From Ophioderma brevispina (lineage: Eukaryota > Echinodermata > Ophiuroidea > Amphilepidida > Ophiodermatidae), in contig JAMKCH010005417.1 of assembly GCA_023653785.1 (NCBI GenBank), positions 62,001-126,000 on the forward strand: DNA of 64,000 nucleotides. Reading direction: 5' to 3'. Each line of letters opens with the position of its first letter. Positions within the stretch are counted from its first letter, which is position 1. The position numbers and the translations under genes are program-made. The notes beneath the pieces are model-generated. The model was not told the origin of the DNA and searched no databases. It worked only from the letters and a program-made list of their open reading frames with translations. Positions 55,325-64,000 of the stretch are shown here, piece by piece.

Positions 55325-56384
55325 TTTCTAAAAATTAATTTTTTCTCACGCGGGCCGGCGGCTGTTATCAACCAATATTTAACACGTATTCTAACCATAC
55401 GCGTTCATTTCTCATCACGACGAACGCAAATTTGGGCGAGATATCCTTCAATTTTTACAAAAACAACAGTAAGACACTTGCCCTGGACTGCCCAGTTTAG
55501 GCCATCCTGACATCATCCTTCATAAATCCAGCAATACGGTGAAATTTGGTAACAATTGCAAAAAGTTAAGGTTGTAACTTCTTATTATCAATGTTATGGG
55601 CTTTTTATTTCGTTCGTTTAACAATATGCTGGCTTTGTGGTAACTGTGTCCATTGTGTTTGTTGGCCGGATGCCCCCCATTAATGGCGGCGACGTAGAGG
55701 GTGTCCTTTCGAGGCATCCCCGTCGGATTCGTGTATAGGTACGTCTTATATAGAAGATGGTCAAATCAGCTAAACATTCATCTACGAACACTCACAACTC
55801 ATTAAATAATGACTACAAGCGGTCTCTGACAACACCAAGTTTTCTAATGAAATACTTAACACGGGTTTTAATAGTTCTTTGTTTTTTTCAGAAAACATTC
55901 CTATCAATTGCTGAACTCTCATTGTTTAAATAAATACCCTATTCCCGCGGCAAGTAAGAAAAGGTTGAAAAACGTGGAATTATTTCCCAGTTTAAACAGA
56001 TTAACGATTGAATGTCAGTGTATAAAAGGGAGCGGACTTACTGATTACTGAGGTTCCAAACTTTGATGTTGAACGCAAATGTTCAAAGTTTGAACGATAT
56101 TTTCAAAACCTTGCCACTAAAGTTCACGATTCCAAAAAACTTCGGACACATGCAAGTAGTGTCTCAACGTTCCAACATGGGGATTATAGAGAACATGCCA
56201 CGTTACATATTTGTTTCTTTACATATGGGGGACAATGAAGCTTCTAAAACAATCTCGCATTATTCTGGTGGATTATATCCGAAATTAATCCATAGCCTTT
56301 CGCACAGCCTTTCGTACAACCTATCGAAATCCAGTCTTCCCAATGCCTAAGACATAGCCAACCAACAGGCTGAAGAAGGATAAT
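55325..56384. other. Unassigned stretch
   Basis: An open frame at 56063-56350 (plus) has no recognised motif. It lies just upstream of retroelement sequence and may belong to an insertion. Confidence 0.35.
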
Positions 56385-56770
56385 GACTGGATATTCCTTA
56401 TGGAGGAGGAACACAAACCAATAGTGTTCCCTCCAGAAATCATTGAGACAGCTTAAGAGACCAGATTCAGCATCTTTTCTACCAAACTGAACAAAGATAG
56501 TGATCATCGTAGACTTGCTACGGTCCCTATATATGGGGGAGACTTATCAAATGCTATTCAGAAAGAAGTGCAAATACCAATATCTAGTGCTTGACTTTAA
56601 AGCAGACTTTCCAATAGAAGTAGGAAGTAGAGGTTTCTGCAATACACTCATCCAACAAATGCTGCTTCCTTGGCATCCTGAAAGGAAAGAGAAGGTTATA
56701 GAACCGATACAAAGCAGCCGCCAAAATTGCCTTGTCGGAGCTATGTCATCTGAATTTTCCCTAAGTCACC
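56385..56770 (+). mobile_element. Retrotransposon C-terminal domain remnant
   Basis: Across two frames the plus strand reads Ile-Val-Phe-Pro-Pro-Glu-Ile (~56425-56445), Arg-Pro-Asp-Ser (~56460), Ile-Val-Ile-Ile-Val-Asp-Leu (~56490-56515), Arg-Lys-x-Cys-Lys-Tyr-Gln (~56560-56580) and Pro-Ile-Glu-Val-Gly-Ser-Arg-Gly-Phe-Cys (56611-56640). The order VFP-x-x-I ... RPD ... V-x-L/D ... RK-x-KY ... P-x-EVG-x-RGF is common at the end of retroelement polyproteins in invertebrate genomes. The RPD...D/E spacing could be a PD-(D/E)XK-type nuclease (inference). At least one frameshift and two stops. Confidence 0.65.
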
Positions 56771-58015
56771 TTCAAAGAAGGATATATATCAGGAGTACTT
56801 ATCTTAAACGGATAAAACTAGGCCCCGAAAGGGTGACAGCGCTGGTGTTCTAATAACCAATGAACTGTTCCTCCATTACTTTTCACTGAGGTATTACATT
56901 GATGACACATACCAGGTGTTCGGTGTGCTTTTGCAGTGATAATAACATTTCTATAAAATGGTGTATGAACCGATCAGGTCCATTTCATATTGTTTTTTCC
57001 TTTCTCCCTTCAAATTGAGGCATATCAACAAAACAGCTGATTACAAATTTGAGTTAAATCGATTCAGCCGTTGTTAAAAGTCAGAAGCAAAATGTTACTA
57101 AAAGGCACATAGGACTGTGTGTCTAAAACATTTGGAGACGCGTTTGTTCAATAACATCAAAAGGAAATATTTTCTGGTCTCAAATTTCACTGGGGTCAGG
57201 AAAAATATGAAACTTTATTTTGATACCACCCATCGTAATATTTTATAAATGGGAAGACTAATTGTCGATCGGTCACCCACCTTTAAATCCCCTCGATCAC
57301 TTATAGAAACTTTGACTACGACGTATTTTGGTGTGTGGGATCAATATGATGATATCATATGGCAAAGTGCACAAAACTTTCTTTCACATGTAAAAGAGTA
57401 CATACAATCCTAATTAATATTCGAAGGATGACGATATCGATGCTACAATCCCGCCACCTTGGAACTCCTTTGCGCTTTCAAGTGTGAGAGTTTACTATGG
57501 TAATATTACCCACATTGGGCCAACTATACGACAAATCAACAGTTGGATAGAACAAATTCCATTGAACGTACACAAAATTAGTTCCCAACGGTATGACGAA
57601 TATCATTCATATAAAGGATAAACAGACGTTGTCCGAAGTACTGATCCTTGAAGCACCATATCGAATATTTTCGCCTTCAGACTTGCCTGCATTATATGAG
57701 ACAAAATGGCTTTCGATTGGTATGATTTTCATTTTAAACCCATTTCTGGAAGATACTTCTGAATCGTTTTGCTATAACAATATGCAGTGATATGTATCAA
57801 AACGTGATAGGTCCTGAAGTGCCTATTAGTGTTCGTGCCATCACCAATTGGTTTACTACATCTTTATAAACTCAATAGATGCCATATAAGTGATAGTGCG
57901 AAATCTTACTTTTTTATGTGTTATTTAGAAAAAATGTAACTGCGATCACCACGATATGCGTACAAGGGATTTTAGAAAATACAGGGAGAACAGAATCTGG
58001 TCTACAATTACTCTC
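56771..58015. other. Unassigned stretch
   Basis: No gene or repeat recognised. Confidence 0.35.
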
Positions 58016-58017
58016 TA

Positions 58018-58095
58018 GCGAAGACATGTCCAAAGGTCATGTCTTAAGAAGACACTCAAAAGAGGGTCATGTATATACAAGACACTTTCAGTTTC
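58018..58095. repeat. ACATGTC-rich repeat block 3 (short)
   Basis: GAAGACATGTCCAAAGGTCA, TGTCTTAAGAAGACACT and GTCATGTATATACAAGACAC share vocabulary with blocks at 42.0, 46.5, 59.5 and 62.2 kb. Confidence 0.5.
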
Positions 58096-59489
58096 TTAAA
58101 GGAATTTATTGGATAAATCTATCGGCAATCTATAATGAAAGTATTCCATAAATATGATGTACCAGATGGTTTGCATGGTAATTGGAGAATTCCTTGCGAA
58201 GCAAACATCATTTTCACGCTTAACTTTCGAAGCAGTAGACGAATTAAGAAGCGCAAGTTATTATTTACGCTATCCTTTTGCCACAAGCCAGGTTTAGTCT
58301 TTCACACCAATTGAAAGATGATCGGTGGTTAGTCAAGTTCTAGCCTCTATGAAGGACTATCGCGTTTACTTTAAACATGGAATTAAAAAAACACAGATTT
58401 AATTAAACGTTTTCTGTAAATATATATAAATTTATCAAAAATGGCATATATCTTGTGCATAATTTTGATAAAATGAGCCTGGGTCTGGGATTCTTGAGAA
58501 ATATAGTTTTTTAAAATAATAATTAGGAAAACTCTACATCATACAAAGAAGCCCTACTCGGTACATTGAAAAGTACGTAGAATGCTGAACCGCGCATTAG
58601 TGGGGTTCGAACACTGATCTTTACAATGGATTGGAAACTGGGCTTCGCAATTGAAGCACTGATGGCCATGTGTCATCCAAAAAAGAGCCCAAGCAGGTGG
58701 TTAAAGAGCCGGTCATTTATATACAAAATTGTTCCCATTGAAATTGGATAAAGGGACATAACAGACTACAGAATCAAGCCATTTCAGTGAGCTCATTGTA
58801 TTGCGCGTATGGCGATGGCATGTCTCTAAAACGTGCACCCGGGATAAAACTTCTGTTAAACATGTGTCTCTGGAATGGTATGGTGTTCGGGAGACAAGAT
58901 GCCGGACCCTCCCGTTGTCTCCATTCATCTAATATACAATTACTGTTGTGTATAGCCAATCCATTGTATAGAGATCAGTGGTTACAGTGCCACTGCGATA
59001 AATAAATATTACGCGACCCCTTTTCAAATGTCCACGTTTTCATGGATTGTTAGTGTTTAGGCCAACTAAAACCTTGTTAATCACAAAATGATATCTAAAA
59101 CACCCCTCATAACATTTTTCTCATATCACTGAGGTTTTAAAAAGTGTAGTTTCTTGCAATAAAAAATTCTAAACGAACTTCGCTCCTATCCTTTGTGTGC
59201 TCAACGAAGTTCAAAAGGATGAGGCTTGTGGCAAACTTGCACGTGATATATGCGCGTATGGGATATATTTTCGCTGGCTTCTGTTTCAGTATTGCATGCG
59301 GCGTTGTAAATATACTACACGGAATAAACATGGTAGCTTCCATGATCGTTGTACAGTTGTGTATATTGGTCGGAATAATCTGGATTTTTTCATAAGGAAT
59401 ACTCCAATGGCCATGAAAACCATCTGGTACGTTTTATTTAGGGATATTTCATTATATATGTGCCGATAGATTTATACCAATAAATCGCT
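58096..59489. other. Unassigned stretch
   Basis: GGGTTCGAACA near 58604 resembles a minus-strand B box, but no A box is evident. Overlapping frames at 58713-59005 and 59137-59469 on both strands are unidentified. Confidence 0.35.
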
Positions 59490-60005
59490 TTAAGACGTGT
59501 CTTTGAAGACAGTTTTAAGACACGTGTCTAGTTAGACACAGAATCACGTCCCTATGTCTAGTTAGACACAGAATCACGTCTCTATGTATAGTTAGACACA
59601 GAATTACGTCTCTATGTCTAGTTAGACACAGAATCACGTCTCTATGTCTAGTTAGATACAGAATCACGTCTCTATGTCTAGTTAGACACAGAATCACGTC
59701 TCTATGTCTAGTTAGATACAGAATCACGTCTCTATGTCTAGTTAGACACAGAATCACGTCTCTATGTCTAGTTAGACACAGAATCACGTCTCTATGTCTA
59801 GTTAGACACAAATCACGTCTCTATGCAAGACATGTCCAAATGTCACGTCTGAATGCAAGAAACTCAAAAGTCATATTATCATGCAAGGCACTTTGGCTTC
59901 GTAAGGCGTGCCTTTGAAGCCAGTTTTGAGACATGATGTCTTCGTGTTTTAAATTGTGTTGTCATTGTCTTCTTCTAATGTTGAAGACATGTCTTATATG
60001 CATGG
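59490..60005. repeat. ACATGTC-rich repeat block 4, flanking a satellite
   Basis: Left flank: AAGACGTGTCTTTGAAGACA, AAGACACGTGTCTAG. Right flank: AAGACATGTCCAAATGTCAC, TTTGAGACATGATGTCTTCG, TTGAAGACATGTCTTATATG. The 30-bp satellite at 59527-59821 is embedded in it and seems to have grown from one of its units. Confidence 0.65.
59527..59821. repeat. 30-bp satellite, ten units
   Basis: The unit TCTAGTTAGACACAGAATCA plus CGTCTCTATG repeats exactly every 30 bp. The GTTAGA word starts at 59531, 59561 and so on to 59801. Units 5 and 7 carry GATACA for GACACA; the last unit lacks one base. The minus-strand 98-codon frame with a 10-residue repeat arises because 30 is divisible by three and the unit has no stop. 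There are no unique spacers, so it is not a CRISPR-like array. Confidence 0.95.
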
Positions 60006-60024
60006 TACCAAGACTTTTTAAATT

Positions 60025-60985
60025 GTAGATCTTTTTATTCAATATGCAGATCCCATCCCAAAAAAAGTTATATCAGGCTAAAGGTTCCGTTGATGATTTT
60101 AGCTTTAAAGTCTCTGCTATTTAACCCTCATTTTGGGGTACGGTGGTTACCACCCCCTAGTGAACTTTCCTCCGATGCGCCAAAACGCTACAAGCTTACG
60201 TAAAAAGCTTCTAGGTAATTGTTTTCTCGTCCTTTTTTCCGCTGATTTTAGCGAAAATGTGAAGGTGGCACCTTCACCTGGGTTAGGGTATGCCGTCAAA
60301 GTCGATAGGTAGTAGGTCGTTGCCACCCACGAATAATTTATGATACATTTTTAAAACAATTCTGGACAGTATGGCTCTATAACTCTATGTAAAACTAGTC
60401 AATTACCATCACTTAGAGAGCTGAAAACCGCATGAAAATCCGATATTCCTAGCTTGTTAGGTGCAAACTTTAATTTTCGGCTATTTTCTGTGGAAAATGA
60501 CAATTTGCAGAATCGCAGACTTTATGACGTCATTATGACGCCATACTAGGCATTTTGGTACTTATTTTGGTATCTATGGAAAGAGAAGGACCGTGGCTAT
60601 CCATTGGTATCAAAATTATAAGCATCTGGTACTCTATACCGAATTCTCGAGGGGGTGGTAACACCCCATTGTATATTAACCGTGTAAAAAGGCTTGGTAA
60701 GACAAGGGTTAGTATAATTGTACGAAAGCATTATCTTTTACAGTGTGGAACTTTTTATTCACTATACAGATCATTTTCAAAAAAGGTTCTATCAAGAACT
60801 TTAAAAAGTTCAGTTGAACTATTTAAGTCCCTGGCATTTAATATATGTTATGTTACTAAGGCCTTTTACACCATCTTTGCCATTTAATATACGGTACTAA
60901 GGCACCTCTTCTACAGTACTTTTTATCCACTCTACAGATCCTTCCCAAAAAGGTTCTACCAAGAACCTTAAAAAGTTCAGATAAA
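60025..60985 (+). repeat. Three local copies of a ~60-bp repeat
   Basis: CTTTTTATTCA-TATGCAGATC...AAAAAAAGTTATATCAGG (60030-60085), CTTTTTATTCACTATACAGATC-type with AAAAGGTTCTATCAAGAACT (60750-60805) and CTTTTTATCCACTCTACAGATC-type with AAAAGGTTCTACCAAGAACC (60918-60972) are direct copies. Each is followed by AAAAGTTCAG or related sequence and a CC/TCTGCCATTT-like word. GGTGGTTACCACCCCC near 60147 and GGGGTGGTAACACCCC near 60653 are related. Confidence 0.65.
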
Positions 60986-61458
60986 TTTTAGCTTTACAGT
61001 CCCTGCCATTTTTACAAACCTTTCAAACCTAATAGCTGGTAAGTTCTTATTATTTTATAACACAAGTTAGTGGTTACGGTCATGAAAATGTATAATTTTG
61101 AAATTTTCGAAGGGATTTACAATGTTTAAAACCTTATTGGTGGTTCTTTAAAGAGCAACACCAGGTTTCTGAGAGCTATTCGAGTGAGGATGTATTGGAC
61201 AAAGAAGGTTTGAAGATTCATATTTGTGCGTGAACGTGTCACACTTTTTCCACCATATTTTGATTTGCCGGTATGATATATTCATTCTGCTGACGTGGTA
61301 TGGGTTTGGCTGTTTCCAAACTGTTCTGTACATTTAAATTCAAAGCTGAGTCAAAATATTGGATGGCAATGATATACACTTTCTAGGCATTACAAAGAAA
61401 TACCGAAAGAAAATGTCAAATATGGCCAGTCTACACCAGCGAACTGACTGAAAAATAT

Positions 61459-61602
61459 GCAGAACGCGTTCCATGGTAGCAAATTTTAAACACCTGCAGA
61501 ACACATTTTAGGTGTTCTGGATGTGTTCTGAACAGAACACCTGTAGAACAACTTAAAATGTTCTGCAGGTGTTCAAAATCTGTTACAATGGAATACGTTC
61601 TG
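61459..61602. repeat. Palindrome dense in AGAACA/TGTTCT
   Basis: GCAGAACGCGTTCCATGG ... AAATTTTAAACACCTGCAGA pairs with TCTGCAGGTGTTCAAAAT ... CAATGGAATACGTTCTGC. The centre is GGATGTGTTCTGAACAGAAC. More GTGTTCT/AGAACAC words continue to 61670. The motif resembles steroid-receptor half-sites (AGAACA), but the spacing here is TGTTCT-gaac-AGAACA, not the canonical AGAACAnnnTGTTCT. It is probably a MITE or foldback. Confidence 0.75.
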
Positions 61603-61679
61603 CGCGTGTTCTTTTAACACCTCTATTAGAACACTTTTTTAACACGTCCGAACACGCCAAATGTTCTGCAAAATTAGTG

Positions 61680-62195
61680 TATAACACCACGTGAATATGT
61701 ATCATATTCCTGACATCTTTCCCAAAAAGCTTTTTTTGGGTTTTCCTTCCTTGTAATATTTGTTGATATTTGAAAGAGTCTTTTAGTTATGCATGATTCT
61801 CTTTGAGAAATGACGTTATAAGATGAAAATATTTGTTCATTTTGGTTTCATTATACGTGGCTAGTTTCCATAGCAAAACCAACCCATATCAATATGTAAT
61901 GTTTTGTTTTTATTAGGGTTACAGCTAAGGTTTAAACCTGATTATTACATCAAGGTAGTATTTTACACGTCGATGTATTTTGGGAGCTCTAAACACCGGT
62001 AATTAATTATATCCTCATCAACGCATATCGATCAGAACTAGACAAATAAATCTCTATTTGTCTCACCTCCTAATCACTGTGTCAGTAATATTGTTGATTA
62101 TACCTGTGGGTGAAGTTGTCCTACATTAAGCTCATGTCCGGATGCTATATTATTAAGAGGGCACACTTAATCGCTTCAGTTTGTTGATGGAATTA
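61680..62195. other. Unassigned stretch
   Basis: No gene recognised. Confidence 0.35.
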
Positions 62196-62199
62196 GATA

Positions 62200-62640
62200 A
62201 CTCTACACTTTTAAAACATCGTGTCTTACATTTGGACATTTCTTTGACAATAGAAAACGCAACACGTGTCCTGGATGATCCAAGACAAGACAAATGCGTA
62301 ATTTGAGACATGCCGTCCAGTAAGTCATTTCTGGGAAGAAGACTCCAAATCTGGATATGCATGTCTCAATACCGACTTCAAAGACAGTATAGAGTCTTGA
62401 ACGGAGACATGAATTCGCGTCTTGGCTAAGCACGTAAACTAGGCATGTCGTGCATGCAGACATGACTTAACGGGGACACATCTCAAAATCAGCTTAAAGG
62501 ACGTGTCTTACATTGTGACTTGAGGCAAGACACTTTGTATTTTTATTTAGTTGAAGACATCATAGTGTCTAAATTCAACCCGTGTCTTGCATTTAGACAT
62601 CATAGTGTCTAAATCCAAGACACGGGTTTTACATAAAGTA
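62200..62640. repeat. ACATGTC-rich repeat block 5
   Basis: Contains CGTGTCTTACATTTGGACAT, CACGTGTCCTGGATGATCCA, GAGACATGCCG, GCATGTCTCAATACCGACTT, GGAGACATGAATTCGCGTCT, GGCATGTCGTGCATGCAGAC and AAGGACGTGTCTTACATTG. It ends in the hairpin at 62577-62628. TCCTGGATGATCCAAGACA resembles TCCTGGATGAAGGAATGCTC of block 1 (41946), supporting common origin. Confidence 0.65.
62577..62628. other. 52-nt hairpin
   Basis: AACCCGTGTCTTG and ATTTAGACA pair with TGTCTAAAT and CAAGACACGGGTT around a 4-6-base loop, with single mismatched bases between the two stem parts. It is the most regular hairpin of the ACATGTC/AAGACA family. Confidence 0.8.
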
Positions 62641-63655
62641 TATCAGGTGTGTTTGACAAGAATACCAAGGGTGGTGAATTCGTAGTGTTTTGGATATAAC
62701 ATTTTCCAGGCTTTCATCTCTATAGTGAAATCCCTTAACAATCGTTCTGTACACAAAAGTTCTTGGAGTAATGCCTACGCGGAAAAGGGATAAATGATTA
62801 AATATTTATATTCTTCTTTAAAGACATACTGAAACGAATGCCACGTTTAAAAGCTCAACGGTATAATCCGCCAACTATTTCTGTAATACCCCAGTACCCA
62901 TTATTGTTTGTTCGCGCCTAATTTCGGCATAAGCAATAGATCTAGCGAATTGTTGGCTAAATATTATCAACACGTATCGTAAGAATTACTTTATTGATAA
63001 AAAGATTGCTTGAAATTAAGAAAAGTTAATTTGCAATGCTTAGTTAACTAAGGTACAACATAATGTATTCGCATTCAGTTCAGCTATTGCATAATTTGCA
63101 CCGCAAGGTGTCCGTGCCCAATTTCGGCATTTTCGTCACCTTGTATGTCGACAGTGTATGCGATGTTTTGTTTCGTCTACTTGAATTTCAGAATAGTAAA
63201 CGTGGTATAAAACTGTTCAAATAAAAGCTAATTATTAATTAGTACTCGACTATAGATATCTTTATTGGAAGGAAATACATTACAACCATGCACAATGCAG
63301 AACAGGGGAAACGTTAACCTCCGTCGTTGCGTGTGGTACGGACTCCACATGTATATACCCGCCAAAAATGAGCTCGTTGGTGCTCTTATACACACTAATA
63401 CATTTAGTAAATTAGGTATTCTGTTTAATTACATTGTGAAGTCAGTATTATACGGCCAATTTTGTTTTGACAGAATATTAAAGGTCATTGGGTGTATGGC
63501 AATGACGTGACGCAAGACATAAACGTCGGTATAATTCCGCATCAATTAACTATCTATTAAATCACAAACATACATAACTCTTTCCATTTCACACGGAGAA
63601 GCACGGCGGGTTAACTCTTAAAGAACCCTGAATTTCTCGACAAGTTTTCTTTGAA
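62641..63655. other. Unassigned stretch next to the terminal exon
   Basis: CTAATTTCGGCAT near 62918 and CCAATTTCGGCAT near 63119 are a short repeated word. An open frame at 63265-63510 (plus) is unidentified. If the edge exon belongs to a spliced gene, this is the start of its downstream intron; otherwise it is 3' flanking sequence. Confidence 0.4.
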
Positions 63656-63663
63656 AGCGTTAC

Positions 63664-64000
63664 CTACCATTAGCAATCATGTTGAAGGCATACCCGGCAG
63701 TGACAGGATTCGGGCAAGTCGGATAGCTAAGATACGTCAAATGCTGGGATGATTGCTGGCCTAGACCTGCCGCAGTCGTGCTGTAGAAACTCCCCGACCT
63801 GCGTCCAACACTACCACTTGAACGGAACGGGTACTCCACACCTTGCGTCGGCGATGACTCCTGCGGACTGGATGGGTGAAATCCCCCTCCTGAGGACCCT
63901 GTAAGGTGCGGCCGAGATGGTGCGGACAAGGAGGACGGGCTAGAGTGGTGATACTTTCTGCCTTGAAAGTCATCGGTTAGTGAGGTACCGTGTGCGATTC
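63664..64000 (-). CDS. Coding exon of a Ser/Gly/Pro-rich protein (partial)
   Basis: The minus strand is open in one frame from the window edge to 63663, at least 110 codons. Content is non-repetitive in DNA and coding-like, rich in Ser, Gly, Pro, Tyr and Thr (SSPSSLSAPSRPHL, SSGGGFHPSSPQESSPTQG, then LTYLSYPTCPNPVTAGYAF). This low-complexity, aromatic-spotted composition is typical of disordered regions of transcription factors, but no DNA-binding domain is present and I do not recognise the family. GC content is higher than in the rest of the window. The exon most likely ends at a splice donor: either AG|GTAACG (63664) or ATG|GTAGGT (63668). The alternative is a true C-terminus, since an in-frame TAA lies at 63662-63660. 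The start lies outside the window. Confidence 0.6.

Noticed and set aside
59515..59811. 98-codon frame with perfect 10-residue repeat
   Set aside because: A 30-bp satellite without stops gives this automatically; no start context or flanking coding sequence.
59527..59821. CRISPR-like array
   Set aside because: Units are contiguous 30-bp repeats with no unique spacers, and the genome is eukaryotic.

Overview
The window looks like intergenic or very long intronic nuclear DNA of an animal. It has no long conserved open reading frames and is AT-rich by eye. It is crowded with decayed non-LTR retrotransposon pieces, tRNA-derived SINE heads, palindromic (foldback) elements, minisatellites and microsatellites. 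A marine invertebrate is the most natural reading, but nothing in the sequence fixes the phylum. No prokaryotic operon, CRISPR array, rRNA or convincing tRNA gene was seen.

Layout. 1-1760 is a T-rich region built on a roughly 700-bp period. 3.4-6.4 kb holds diverged local repeats. 7.2-8.1 kb has a polypyrimidine microsatellite followed by two tRNA-like SINE heads, the second inside an element with terminal inverted repeats. 9.2-13.1 kb is a chain of inverted-repeat elements, including two facing retroelement 3' ends. 14.1-14.8 kb is a ~115-bp tandem array behind a tRNA-like B box. 16.8-23.5 kb holds more inverted-repeat elements, one nearly 1 kb long. 24.4-26.75 kb is an apparently exact head-to-tail duplication of 1184 bp. 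34.2-35.8 kb and 37.5-38.3 kb are broken reverse-transcriptase coding regions. 40-44 kb holds palindromes and a 34-bp minisatellite. 44.6-48.8 kb has a second SINE type and a 1-kb foldback with a pyrimidine-rich centre. 50-52.7 kb is a nest of SINE heads, a LINE 3' end and a foldback. 54.7-55.3 kb is an unidentified broken coding-like tract, and 56.4-56.8 kb another retroelement C-terminus. 58-62.7 kb is dominated by sequence rich in ACATGTC-type palindromes, a 30-bp satellite and a dense AGAACA/TGTTCT palindrome.

Genes. The only stretch that reads like intact host coding sequence is at the right edge on the minus strand (63664-64000), a Ser/Gly/Pro-rich frame ending at a splice-donor-like site or a stop. 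Two further short intervals (16387-16449 plus, 33559-33695 minus) have good splice-site context and open frames, but I cannot identify them. Everything else is repeat-derived or unassigned.

The recurring theme is inverted symmetry: more than a dozen elements fold on themselves, several with arms of 150-370 bp. Some combine pieces of different classes, such as tRNA-like promoter heads inside a terminal-inverted-repeat element and mirrored retrotransposon 3' ends inside an older dispersed repeat. All comparisons were made by eye, so boundaries are approximate and identities are not quantified.
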